Positions 5,781 to 12,315 of a stretch of 12,315 nt of DNA are shown here, piece after piece. Source of the stretch: Gemmatimonadota bacterium (GTDB lineage: Bacteria; Gemmatimonadota; Gemmatimonadetes; Palauibacterales; Palauibacteraceae); the NCBI GenBank assembly GCA_030601615.1, contig JAUVTH010000020.1, positions 1 through 12,315 of the forward strand, read 5' to 3'. Under the pieces are notes generated by a model. It searched no databases and had not been told where the DNA came from. It saw only the letters and a program-made list of their open reading frames with translations. Each line of letters opens with the position of its first letter. Position 1 is the stretch's first letter. Made by a program: the position numbers and the translations under genes.

Positions 5781-7385
5781 TCAGCGGCCGCGGTCTTGCT
5801 TCACAGTGACCTGGCGCCCCTTGATCGCCGTCCCGTTCAGCCTGTCGACGACCTGATCCACCACCTGCGAGTCGATTTCCACGAGCGAGAAGCTCCCCCG
5901 GATCTCGATCTTGCCGATCTGGCCTCCGGCGATCCCGGTCTCTCCCGTGATCGCTCCGACGAGGTCGCCCACGCGCACAGAGTCACGGTTGCCGGCCCCG
6001 ATGAACACCCGGGTCCAGGCTCCGCGCGCTCCCCGGTGAGTGCCGTCCGCGCCCGGCTTTTCCTTCGAGGCCCTCGTTGTGGCACGATCCGCTGTGCCCG
6101 CCCGACCACGGTCCACTCCGCGCGAGGCCGCTTCCACGTCGGCCCATGGCCGGATGACTGAGTCGCCTCCACCCGTGCGGCGAAACAGATCGGACATGGC
6201 GGCGGCGACACGGGCCGTCCCGAACTCCCTGACCAGAGGCTCGAGGACCAGAAGCTCCGCGTCGGTTCCTCCCCTTTCGATCCTCGCGCGCACCAGGGCG
6301 CGATAGCGGCCGAGAGGATCCAATTCGGTCGTCGGCAGAGAACCCGGGAGGAACTCCAGCTTCGTGCCCGTCCGTGCTGCCAGGAGCTCGAGCTGAGCCC
6401 GGTGCGCCAAGGCCACTAGCGCGATGGCGCGGCCGTCGGCATCCGTGGCGAGCGCCGCGGCCGACAACGGCAGGCCGAACCAGACCCGAACCGTGTCCCC
6501 GGTCTCCGGATCTCGTTCTTGCCCGGCCTGTCCCGGCTCCCGAGCGGCCGTCACATCCCAACCCTCCTCCGCCTCGGTCGATGCGAAGCCCGCACTCTCC
6601 AGGGCTGCCCTGACCTGTGGGATGGACGACTCCGCCCTGCACCGGGCCTGCACCCGGGCGGCGCGCGGCGCCCGTGACACCGCCTTGATCATCAGATCCA
6701 GGGACTCTTCCTCGGTTGCGCCAAGACCCGTCAGCAGGCGCGTGGGACCGGTCTGCGTTTCCAGGGCGACAGGTGCGTCGTCGTCCCGGAACGCCTGATC
6801 GGGCCACCGGCGTCCCCTCGGGAGCTGGCGCTGCAAGAGCTCCTTGAACTGATCGTCCACCCGCCAGCTTACGGCGACCCGCCGTGCCTCGGCCGGCAGA
6901 GTGTCGAGCAGCGGTTCGGCCGACGTCCACTCGTCCAGGTCTTCCAGGTCTGCGACACCGTCCAGCACCAGCAGCTTCAGCTCGCCGAGGCCGAGTCGTC
7001 CGAGGCGGACCTCCGGAAGCAGGAGAGAGGGCCGGGCCACCAGGCACTGAACGTCCGTTGCGCCCACGTCCAGGCTCCCGTCCGGACGAAGTTGCGCAGA
7101 GCCGGCCCGAAGCCCGAGGGGCCCCACGGCACGCTGTATGGCCAACGCCACTTCAGCCGCGCGGTCGCGGGTCGGGACGAGAACGATCGCCTGCAGGCCA
7201 CCGAGAGGGTCACAGTCACTCCCGGCCGCGAGAGCGTACACCGATTCCTCCCCCGAGCCACGGCCAGCGGCCAGGGCCACGTGGTGTCCACGCTGGATCG
7301 GGACGTCTGCCGCCGCGAGGACCTCAGGGACCACACGGTATCCCATTCGGCTCGCGATCTCGCTCAGATTGCACTCGTTCGACAT
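5781..7385 (-). CDS. Degenerate DEAD-box helicase with DbpA-type RNA-binding domain
   Basis: 534 aa. The last 75 residues or so (about 458-530) match the DbpA RNA-binding domain: RVFIGAGNRDSVRVGDLVGAI, then GIAGGQIGKIEI, FSLVEID and LNGTAIKGRQVTV. In DbpA this domain grips 23S rRNA hairpin 92. The rest follows a DEAD-box core, but its active motifs are replaced. The Walker A region reads AGRGSGEES (40-48), with E where the ATP-binding Lys should be. The PTRELA motif is PTRDRA (71-76). The DEAD box is replaced by LDGVAD (141-146). The SAT position reads SWR (173-175). The arginine-finger region (about 312-335) is not recognisable. The linker 330-402 resembles that of DeaD-type helicases. The relic should not hydrolyse ATP, so an RNA-binding or ribosome-associated scaffold role is inferred. 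The frame is intact over 1.6 kb with normal codon use, so it is not a decaying pseudogene. Confidence 0.78.
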   Translation of the reverse strand: MSNECNLSEIASRMGYRVVPEVLAAADVPIQRGHHVALAAGRGSGEESVYALAAGSDCDPLGGLQAIVLVPTRDRAAEVALAIQRAVGPLGLRAGSAQLRPDGSLDVGATDVQCLVARPSLLLPEVRLGRLGLGELKLLVLDGVADLEDLDEWTSAEPLLDTLPAEARRVAVSWRVDDQFKELLQRQLPRGRRWPDQAFRDDDAPVALETQTGPTRLLTGLGATEEESLDLMIKAVSRAPRAARVQARCRAESSIPQVRAALESAGFASTEAEEGWDVTAAREPGQAGQERDPETGDTVRVWFGLPLSAAALATDADGRAIALVALAHRAQLELLAARTGTKLEFLPGSLPTTELDPLGRYRALVRARIERGGTDAELLVLEPLVREFGTARVAAAMSDLFRRTGGGDSVIRPWADVEAASRGVDRGRAGTADRATTRASKEKPGADGTHRGARGAWTRVFIGAGNRDSVRVGDLVGAITGETGIAGGQIGKIEIRGSFSLVEIDSQVVDQVVDRLNGTAIKGRQVTVKQDRGR

Positions 7386-7482
7386 GTCAGGTTCTCGCTC
7401 GCTCTATGGTAATCAGCCATGCGGACGACCGCCCACGTTTCTTCAGCGATCTGATAGTGCTGTCTCGACACCCGGATCGTAG

Positions 7483-7512
7483 TTGACGGGGCCATCGATC
7501 GGTCCCTAGTCT
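7483..7512 (+). promoter_or_regulatory. Candidate promoter for the AGCS symporter
   Basis: TTGACG (7483-7488, five of six consensus) and TAGTCT (7507-7512, three of six) are 18 bp apart. The start of transcription would be near 7519, leaving a leader of about 37 bases before the ATG at 7556. The whole gap 7386-7555 separates divergent genes and shows no further clear element. Confidence 0.4.
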
Positions 7513-7555
7513 ACCCCGCGCTCTCGCGTCCAGTCCCACCCCCGATCGGAACGAC

Positions 7556-8959
7556 ATGATCAGGTTAGCAGCCCTGCCGGTCCTCCTGTCGCAGACCACT
7601 GATGGTACACTCGTCGACCGAGTGGCCGCAGTAAGAGACGCGGTGTGGGGCGTACCGCTCATCGTTCTGCTCGTGGGAACCGGCGTATATCTAACCCTGC
7701 TGCTCCGGGGCCTGCAATTCCGGAAGCTCTGGCACGCTCTGTATCTCGCGTTCTTCAAGCGGAAGGAAGAGGGCGGAGACGGCGACATTTCGCACTTCCA
7801 GGCCCTCATGACAGCGCTTGCGGCGACGGTGGGCACCGGCAATATCGTCGGCGTCGCCACCGCCATCTCCGCCGGCGGCCCCGGGGCGCTGTTCTGGATG
7901 TGGATCACTGGCCTCGTGGGCATGGCGACGAAGTACTCCGAGGCGGTGCTCGGTGTTCGATTCCGGGAGACGGACGCCAGGGGCGAGAAGTCCGGCGGCC
8001 CGATGTATTACCTGGAGAACGGGATTCGGTGGGGAAACTTCGGTCGTGTGCTCGCGACGGCCTTCGCCCTGTTCGCGGCCGTCGCCGCGTTCGGGATCGG
8101 AAACGGAGTGCAGTCCAATTCGGTGGCGGAAGCTGTGAGCAACGTCACCGGTCTTTCCCGGCTCACGATCGGATTGGCGACGGCCTTCCTCGTATCCACG
8201 GTGATCCTGGGCGGAGTGAAGTCGATCGGCAGGTTCGCCGGCGTTTTCGTTCCTTTCATGATCTTGACGTACATGGGCGCTGCCACGGTGGTCCTGCTGC
8301 TCAACCTCGACCGGGTTCCGGATGCTTTCCGACTCGTATTCGAGCACGCGTTCAGCGGCCGGGCGGCCGCCGGCGGAGCCGTAGGCTACACGATCAGCCA
8401 GGCCATGCGAAATGGCATCTCCCGCGGAGTGTTCTCCAACGAGTCGGGATTGGGAACGGGGGCGATTGCCGCTGCTGCCGCTCAGACGAGGGAGCCCGTC
8501 CGTCAGGCTCTCATCTCGATGACCCAGACATTCATCGACACGCTCGTCGTGTGCACGTTCACCGGCATCGTGATCCTGTCGACCGGTGCGTGGGAGACCG
8601 GGCTCGCCGGCGCCTCGCTGACGCAGCAGGCGTTCTCGACTGGTCTGCCCGGGGAGTGGGGCGAACGGATCGTTGCGGTGTGCCTGAGCTTCTTCGCCTT
8701 CAGCACGATCCTCGGGTGGTCCTATTACGGAGAGCGGAACGTGCAGTATCTGGTCGGTGCGAAGGCGATCGTTCCGTACCGGCTGTTGTTCGTTGTCGTC
8801 ACGGCGGTCGCGGCCGTCGTGGAGCTGGATGTGGTGTGGGCCATCTCCGACGTGATGAACGGCCTGATGGCGTTTCCGAATCTTATCGGGCTGCTGCTGC
8901 TGTCGGGACTGGTTCTGCGCGAGACGAGATCGTACTTCGAGCGGTACCCGCGCGGCTGA
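7556..8959 (+). CDS. Sodium:alanine/glycine symporter, AGCS family
   Basis: A 467-aa inner-membrane carrier expected to import alanine or glycine with Na+ (or H+). The family hallmark runs from about 86 to 130: TALAATVGTGNIVGVA, then SAGGPGALFWMW and GLVGMATKYSEA. Also typical are GEKSGGPMYYLENG, the middle segment AMRNGISRGVFSNESGLGTGAIAAAAA, and the later TQTFIDTLVVCTFTGIVIL. About ten or eleven hydrophobic segments can be counted, and the length is normal for the family (about 450-550). The protein begins with a hydrophobic stretch, then a helix near 33-50. GGAAC sits just before the ATG as a modest ribosome site. It is divergent from the helicase-like gene and converges on the small-gene pair. 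Substrate cannot be told between alanine and glycine from sequence alone. Amino-acid uptake would fit the serine pathway genes 900 bp away, but nothing shows a regulatory link. Confidence 0.95.
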   Translation: MIRLAALPVLLSQTTDGTLVDRVAAVRDAVWGVPLIVLLVGTGVYLTLLLRGLQFRKLWHALYLAFFKRKEEGGDGDISHFQALMTALAATVGTGNIVGVATAISAGGPGALFWMWITGLVGMATKYSEAVLGVRFRETDARGEKSGGPMYYLENGIRWGNFGRVLATAFALFAAVAAFGIGNGVQSNSVAEAVSNVTGLSRLTIGLATAFLVSTVILGGVKSIGRFAGVFVPFMILTYMGAATVVLLLNLDRVPDAFRLVFEHAFSGRAAAGGAVGYTISQAMRNGISRGVFSNESGLGTGAIAAAAAQTREPVRQALISMTQTFIDTLVVCTFTGIVILSTGAWETGLAGASLTQQAFSTGLPGEWGERIVAVCLSFFAFSTILGWSYYGERNVQYLVGAKAIVPYRLLFVVVTAVAAVVELDVVWAISDVMNGLMAFPNLIGLLLLSGLVLRETRSYFERYPRG

Positions 8960-9004
8960 CCCGATCCAGGGAGCGGACGCCGTTCCGACCCTTCGCACAG
9001 TTTA

Positions 9005-9040
9005 TCAGCAACCTGTCAGGGTCTTTCAGCAGCCCGTCAG
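9005..9040. repeat. Tandem 15-bp direct repeat at a 3' end
   Basis: TCAGCAACCTGTCAG (9005-9019) and TCAGCAGCCCGTCAG (9026-9040) agree at 13 of 15 positions and are offset by 21 bp. Read on the minus strand, the step is seven codons and each copy starts with TGA, the first being the end of the 106-aa gene. It looks like an old duplication of the gene's tail. It lies in the 77-bp gap of a convergent pair. No T-tract terminator is seen there. Confidence 0.5.
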
Positions 9041-9357
9041 CCCTCGAACGCCTTGTGGTGCCCCAGGTCGTACGCCCGGATGGACAGGATCTCCCGCGAG
9101 CGGAACCCGATCCCCTTCAGGCTCGCCGTCTCGTCGGAGACTCTCTTCTCGGCGTATTCCACGTAGTAGTCCGCCGGGTCATCCGTGTCTCTCAACAACA
9201 TCGCCTTCAGGCCTTGCTGCTTGGCGGCTTCCACGGTCGTCGCCGCGGGGATCTCCACGACGTGCTCCAGCCAGCGATCCGGCATCACGAGCCGGACGGT
9301 GACCGTTTCGTCGGAACCCGCAACGCTCGCGGCGGCTCCGGAGGCAGGCTCGTTCAT
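9037..9357 (-). CDS. Small protein with ubiquitin-like (beta-grasp) pattern
   Basis: 106 aa, no named family recognised. After a flexible Ala/Ser-rich N-terminus (1-17), the order of elements fits a beta-grasp fold: strand TVTVRLVMP (18-26), strand LEHVVEIP (30-37), helix TVEAAKQQGLKAML (41-54), strand YYVEYAEKRV (64-73), a ubiquitin-like turn ETASLKGIGFR (76-86), and strand EILSIRAYD (89-97). It lacks the C-terminal Gly-Gly of ThiS, MoaD or ubiquitin, ending in AFEG, so it is unlikely to be a sulfur carrier or conjugated modifier. There is no signal peptide or membrane segment. Its ATG overlaps the stop of the upstream gene (ATGA), which indicates translational coupling. The fold call is by eye; function is unknown. 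Confidence 0.72.
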   Translation of the reverse strand: MNEPASGAAASVAGSDETVTVRLVMPDRWLEHVVEIPAATTVEAAKQQGLKAMLLRDTDDPADYYVEYAEKRVSDETASLKGIGFRSREILSIRAYDLGHHKAFEG

Positions 9358-9614
9358 ACGTGCTCCAGCGTGTAGAGAAACCGCCTGGTGATGTCTGTGA
9401 CGTCGAGCCCTACGACCCGGTCCGTCTCGGCGTGGACGTTGGTATGGCCGTGTTCGCGGTCGACCCGAATCAATGCCACGCCGATGTCACCTTCGAACCG
9501 GACGGCATCTGCTGAGTCATCGGCTACCTGCAGAAGTGTGTGGGTGGTGAAGTATTCCTTGGCTCGCCGGATCACATCCTCCGGCGAAACGTGGGTCATG
9601 ACGAGGTAACGCAT
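9354..9614 (-). CDS. Small conserved-looking orphan protein, coupled to the beta-grasp gene
   Basis: 86 aa from the ATG at 9614; family not recognised. The predicted layout is a helix SPEDVIRRAKEYF (10-22), then four strands (TLLQVAD, AVRFEG, GVALIRVD, TNVHAETDR) and a last helix DVTDITRRFLYTL (71-83). This is a compact soluble fold of helix-grip type. There are no catalytic motifs, cysteines or membrane segments. The frame stays open up to 9854, but the 80 extra residues are Arg/Pro-rich, have little predicted structure and run into the aminotransferase start, so the shorter form is preferred. The ribosome site is weak (GAG about 9 bases before the ATG). Its stop overlaps the start of the 106-aa gene by 4 bases, so the two probably act together. 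The functions of both are unknown. Confidence 0.66.
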   Translation of the reverse strand: MRYLVMTHVSPEDVIRRAKEYFTTHTLLQVADDSADAVRFEGDIGVALIRVDREHGHTNVHAETDRVVGLDVTDITRRFLYTLEHV

Positions 9615-9675
9615 CGAACTCGGCTCGCTGGTGAATGGACTCCGGTACGATCTCGACCGAATTTCCGTGTGCTCG

Positions 9676-9694
9676 GCTCCGGTCGGAGCGTCAA
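9676..9694 (-). promoter_or_regulatory. Dyad overlapping a TTGACG box upstream of the small-gene pair
   Basis: GCTCCGGTCGGAGC (9676-9689) is a perfect 6-bp inverted repeat with a 2-bp centre. On the minus strand TTGACG (9694 down to 9689) touches it and could be a -35 box for the two small genes, but no good -10 is found at 16-18 bp. The gap 9615-9840 otherwise shows only the start-site repeat of the aminotransferase gene. Confidence 0.25.
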
Positions 9695-9827
9695 CTTCGG
9701 GCGGCCAGCAGGCCTCGTCAACCTTCGCATTGCTGATCGGCCGCTGCCGCTTGCCGGGCGGCCTCATGGGCAGGATCTTGGCCCCGTCCATCGTCGTCCG
9801 TCGGCACTGAATGTCACGATCGGAAAC

Positions 9828-9843
9828 ACGGAATGACGGAATG
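9828..9843 (+). repeat. 8-bp tandem repeat making a three-codon mini-ORF at the aminotransferase start
   Basis: ACGGAATG occurs twice in tandem (9828-9835 and 9836-9843). Each copy carries GGA and an ATG. The first ATG (9833) opens a frame of only M-T-E and stops at TGA 9842-9844, which overlaps the gene's ATG at 9841. GGAAA at 9822-9826 could serve the first ATG, and GGAA at 9830-9833 the second. The arrangement is seen; a role in controlling initiation is inferred. Confidence 0.55.
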
Positions 9844-10971
9844 ACTGCCCCCATCGACTATGGCCGCTTCTTTCTTCCCGGTCCGACGGAGGTCCGTCCG
9901 GAAATCCTCGAAGCCATGGTGCGCCCGATCATCGGCCACCGCGGCAAGGACATGGAAGAGCTGCTCTCCGGCATGGACGTGGCGCTGCGGGCGCTGTTCC
10001 GGACCGACCGGCCCGTGTACGTGTCGACTTCGTCGGCGACCGGCTTCATGGAGGCCGCGATCACGAATCTGTCGCGGCGCCGGATGCTGTGCTTGGTGGG
10101 AGGGGCTTTCGGAGCCCGATTCCACAAGATTGCCGACATGTGTGGCCGGCCGGCGGACGTTCTCGCGGCAGAGTGGGGAACGCCGCACACGCCCGAGATG
10201 CTGGGCGAGGCACTGATGGCCGAGCCCGGTAAGTACGACCTCGTGACGGTCGTTCACTCCGAAACGTCCACTGGTGTCCTGAATCCGGTGGCCGAGTTGG
10301 CTGCCGTGGTCAGGGATCACGAAGATGTATTGATCGCGGTCGACGGAGTGACTTCCGTCGGAGGGGTCCGCGTCGAGTTCGACGACTGGGACCTCGACTT
10401 CCTGCTCACGGGCTCGCAGAAGGCCCTCGCACTGCCGCCGGGGCTCGCCCTGGCGGTGGCCTCCGAGCGGGCGCTGGAGCGTGCGGGTCAGATTCCGGCG
10501 CGGAGCTACTACTTTGACCTGCTGGAATTCGAGCGCCGGGCGGGAGGTTTCCAGACGACGAACACGCCAGCCGTGAGCCTGTTCTACGCGCTGGAGGTGC
10601 AGCTCGAGCGGATTCGAGAGGAGGGGCTCGAGAATCGGTGGGATCGGCACTCGCGGATGGCGGAGCGCACATGGGATTGGGTCGCGGACCTGGCGGACAG
10701 AACAGGGAAGCCCTTCTCTGTCCTCGCTCCGGAGGGGTATCGCTCGCCGACTGTCACATCGATATCGCTGCCTGCCGGCCTGTCGGGTCCGGGTATCGTG
10801 GGCGCCGCAGTCGAGAGAGGCTACACGCTGGCCGCCGGTTACGGAAAGCTGAAGCCCTCGACGATTCGGATCGGGCACATGGGCGACCACACACTCGCCG
10901 AGCTCGAGGCGATTCTCTCGGTGCTGGACGAGGTGATCGACGAGCTGCTGACACAGAGAGACGTGATATGA
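9841..10971 (+). CDS. Class V PLP aminotransferase, alanine/serine-glyoxylate type
   Basis: A 376-aa cytoplasmic enzyme of fold type I. The N-terminus DYGRFFLPGPTEVRPEI is the family opening. SATG at 65-68 is in the phosphate-binding loop, D168 (in AVDGVTSVGG) should contact the pyridine nitrogen, and K194 in GSQKAL is the Schiff-base lysine. GGFQTTNTPAVSLFYAL is the late substrate-loop segment, and the C-terminal domain ends with RIGHMGDHTLAELE. Family members transfer amino groups among alanine, serine, glyoxylate, pyruvate or hydroxypyruvate. In several archaea and bacteria such enzymes stand in for phosphoserine aminotransferase. The ATGA overlap with serA downstream supports that role here, making phosphoserine from phosphohydroxypyruvate. 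An in-frame ATG at 9811 is possible, but family starts and GGAA at 9830-9833 favour 9841. The precise substrate remains an inference. Confidence 0.93.
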   Translation: MTAPIDYGRFFLPGPTEVRPEILEAMVRPIIGHRGKDMEELLSGMDVALRALFRTDRPVYVSTSSATGFMEAAITNLSRRRMLCLVGGAFGARFHKIADMCGRPADVLAAEWGTPHTPEMLGEALMAEPGKYDLVTVVHSETSTGVLNPVAELAAVVRDHEDVLIAVDGVTSVGGVRVEFDDWDLDFLLTGSQKALALPPGLALAVASERALERAGQIPARSYYFDLLEFERRAGGFQTTNTPAVSLFYALEVQLERIREEGLENRWDRHSRMAERTWDWVADLADRTGKPFSVLAPEGYRSPTVTSISLPAGLSGPGIVGAAVERGYTLAAGYGKLKPSTIRIGHMGDHTLAELEAILSVLDEVIDELLTQRDVI

Positions 10972-12315
10972 GCGACAAACCCAGACTCGTCCTCGCGGAC
11001 GCGCTGGCACCGGAAGGGGTGGAGATCCTGGAGGCCGATCACCGCCTCCAGGTGGAAGACTATTCCGACAGGAGCCGGGCCGAGCTCGAGAAAGGTCTGG
11101 CCGGGGCCATGGGCCTCATCGTCCGCAGTGGAACACAGGCGGACGCCGATCTCATTGAGGCGGGCGATTCGCTGAAAGTTATCGGGCGGGCTGGAGTGGG
11201 TCTGGACAACATCGACGTGGAGGCAGCGACGCGGAGGGGCATCGCGGTGATGAACGCCCCCGCGGGCAACACGGTCTCGACGGCAGAGCTCGCGTTCGCG
11301 CTCCTGTTGTCGGCGGCGCGCCGCATCCCCGCGGCCGATCGGTCGATGCGAGCGGGACAGTGGGACCGCAAGACGTATCGTGGCGCCCAGCTGGCAGGGA
11401 AGACGCTCGGCGTGATCGGGGCGGGCCGAATCGGAGTCGAGGTCATCCGGAGGGCCCGGGCGTTCGGCATGAAGGTGATCGTGGCGGATCCCTACTTGAC
11501 GGATGAAAGAGCCAGCGACCTGGACGTCGAGCTGACGGAGCTCGACGACATGCTGCCGCGCGTGGACTTTCTGACTCTTCACGTGCCGCTGAATCCAGAG
11601 ACCGAAGCCCTGATTAACCAGGAGCGCATCGCACGGCTCCAGCCGCACGCAATCCTGGTCAATGCGTCCCGTGGCGGGATCGTGGACGAAGAGGCGCTGG
11701 CGAGGGCCCTGATTGAAGGAAGGCTCTCTGGAGCGGCGATGGACGTCTACGCCGTGGAACCGCTTCCCGCGGGACACGCCCTGCGGGAAGCCCCGAACCT
11801 CGTTCTGACTCCACACCTCGGAGCCGCGACTCACGACGCGCAGCGCGAAGTGGCGATCGAGATCGCGGCAGCTGTCCGTGCTGCGCTCGTGGACGATGAC
11901 TACGGTGCAGCGGTGAACATGCCGCCCTACCTGCCACGAGATCACGAGCGGCTGCGCCCGGTGCTGGATCTGGCCGAGCGGTTGGGCTCGGTGCTGGGCG
12001 AGGTGACGGAGGCCGGGGTGAGCGAAGTCTCCGTGCGGTACGGAGGCGAGGTGCCGCGCGGTCTCAGGCTCATTTCCTCCGCTGTCCTCATCGGTTTGTG
12101 GCGCGTGCGGCTCGACACCTCGCTGAACTTGATCAACGCTCTGCCGCTGGCCCGGGAGAGAGGGATCACGGTATCCAGGTCTCGCATGGGCGAGGTTACC
12201 GGCTACCGGGGCATTCTCGAGGTTTCGGTGCGCGCGGGGGATGAGGTGCACGTGGTGACCGGGGGCATCGAGTCGGACGGCGACCTGCGACTGCTGAGAA
12301 TCGACGGATACCACG
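10968..12315 (+). CDS. serA: D-3-phosphoglycerate dehydrogenase, cut at window end
   Basis: 449 residues are visible with no stop, so the gene continues past the window. It catalyses the first step of serine synthesis, oxidising 3-phosphoglycerate to phosphohydroxypyruvate with NAD. Visible motifs: GRAGVGLDNID from residue 73; cofactor-binding GAGRIG (151-156) with D174 ending the next strand (NAD-specific); catalytic R235 in NASRGGIVDE, E264 in AVEP and H283 in PHLGAA. After about 310 the sequence follows the long-form intervening (ASB) domain, with LNLINALPLARERGI and RLLRIDGY near the cut. Long-form enzymes are about 525 aa, so roughly 75 residues, an ACT domain, should lie beyond the edge. 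The start overlaps the aminotransferase stop (ATGA), giving translational coupling. Serine feedback through the ACT domain is expected from family knowledge but cannot be seen here. Confidence 0.95.
   Translation, partial: MSDKPRLVLADALAPEGVEILEADHRLQVEDYSDRSRAELEKGLAGAMGLIVRSGTQADADLIEAGDSLKVIGRAGVGLDNIDVEAATRRGIAVMNAPAGNTVSTAELAFALLLSAARRIPAADRSMRAGQWDRKTYRGAQLAGKTLGVIGAGRIGVEVIRRARAFGMKVIVADPYLTDERASDLDVELTELDDMLPRVDFLTLHVPLNPETEALINQERIARLQPHAILVNASRGGIVDEEALARALIEGRLSGAAMDVYAVEPLPAGHALREAPNLVLTPHLGAATHDAQREVAIEIAAAVRAALVDDDYGAAVNMPPYLPRDHERLRPVLDLAERLGSVLGEVTEAGVSEVSVRYGGEVPRGLRLISSAVLIGLWRVRLDTSLNLINALPLARERGITVSRSRMGEVTGYRGILEVSVRAGDEVHVVTGGIESDGDLRLLRIDGYH

Noticed and set aside
5983..7047. 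354-codon minus-strand frame inside the helicase-like gene
   Set aside because: It overlaps a frame with a clear DbpA domain and itself has only low-complexity Gly/Arg sequence.
9037..9039. Stop-codon readthrough or selenocysteine at the TGA of the 106-aa gene
   Set aside because: The next in-frame stop comes seven codons later and no supporting hairpin is evident.
9005..9040. CRISPR-like repeat
   Set aside because: Only two imperfect 15-bp copies with a 6-bp spacer and no cas genes.
7645..9375. 576-codon plus-strand frame, and a 435-codon minus-strand frame at 7691-8998
   Set aside because: Both overlap the AGCS symporter, whose motifs and membrane pattern are unmistakable; neither shows membrane or domain features.
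9615..9854. 80-residue extension of the 86-aa gene
   Set aside because: Low-structure sequence that crosses the aminotransferase start region; more likely a non-coding gap.
9814..11010. 398-codon minus-strand frame opposite the aminotransferase
   Set aside because: Antisense to a gene with all PLP-binding residues; no recognisable family.
10839..12314. 491-codon minus-strand frame at the window end
   Set aside because: Antisense to serA, which has intact catalytic and cofactor motifs; the frame is a GC-driven shadow.

Overview
The window is GC-rich (clearly well above 60% by eye, with G/C in most third codon positions) and densely coded, with short gaps and many convergent gene pairs. It looks like chromosomal DNA from a free-living, high-GC Gram-negative-type bacterium. 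A Gemmatimonadota-like organism is my best guess, because of the PspA-like coiled-coil protein and the helicase relic that keeps a DbpA RNA-binding domain. That assignment is an inference from gene style, not a proof. No rRNA, tRNA, CRISPR array, transposase or phage gene was seen.

Layout. 1-297: no intact gene, but the lost N-terminus of a zinc-ribbon protein lies out of phase just before its ATG. 298-984 (+): membrane-anchored zinc-ribbon protein with a helical repeat-like tail. 1009-3327 (-): copper(I)-exporting P-type ATPase CopA. 3328-3521: a regulatory gap with a near-perfect 20-bp palindrome that resembles CsoR-type operators. 3522-4220 (+): PspA/IM30-like coiled-coil protein. 4275-5297 (-): two-helix potassium-channel-type protein with an RCK domain and an odd selectivity filter. 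5476-5760 (+): HU-family DNA-binding protein. 5781-7385 (-): degenerate DEAD-box helicase with an intact-looking C-terminal DbpA-type RNA-binding domain. 7556-8959 (+): sodium:alanine/glycine symporter (AGCS family). 9037-9614 (-): two small, translationally coupled orphan genes, one with a ubiquitin-like (beta-grasp) pattern. 9841-12315 (+): class V aminotransferase and D-3-phosphoglycerate dehydrogenase (serA, cut by the window end), overlapping by ATGA.

How they fit together. The clearest pathway unit is the last pair. SerA oxidises 3-phosphoglycerate, and the coupled aminotransferase is well placed to make phosphoserine in place of a classical SerC. CopA, the PspA-like protein and the channel share an envelope and ion-homeostasis theme, but they are separately transcribed. 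The HU protein and the helicase relic are nucleic-acid binding neighbours in convergent orientation. The points most worth a second look are the helicase with its ATPase motifs replaced, the copA/pspA-like operator, the GVGYEE filter, the frameshifted zinc-ribbon start, and the three-codon mini-ORF in front of the aminotransferase.
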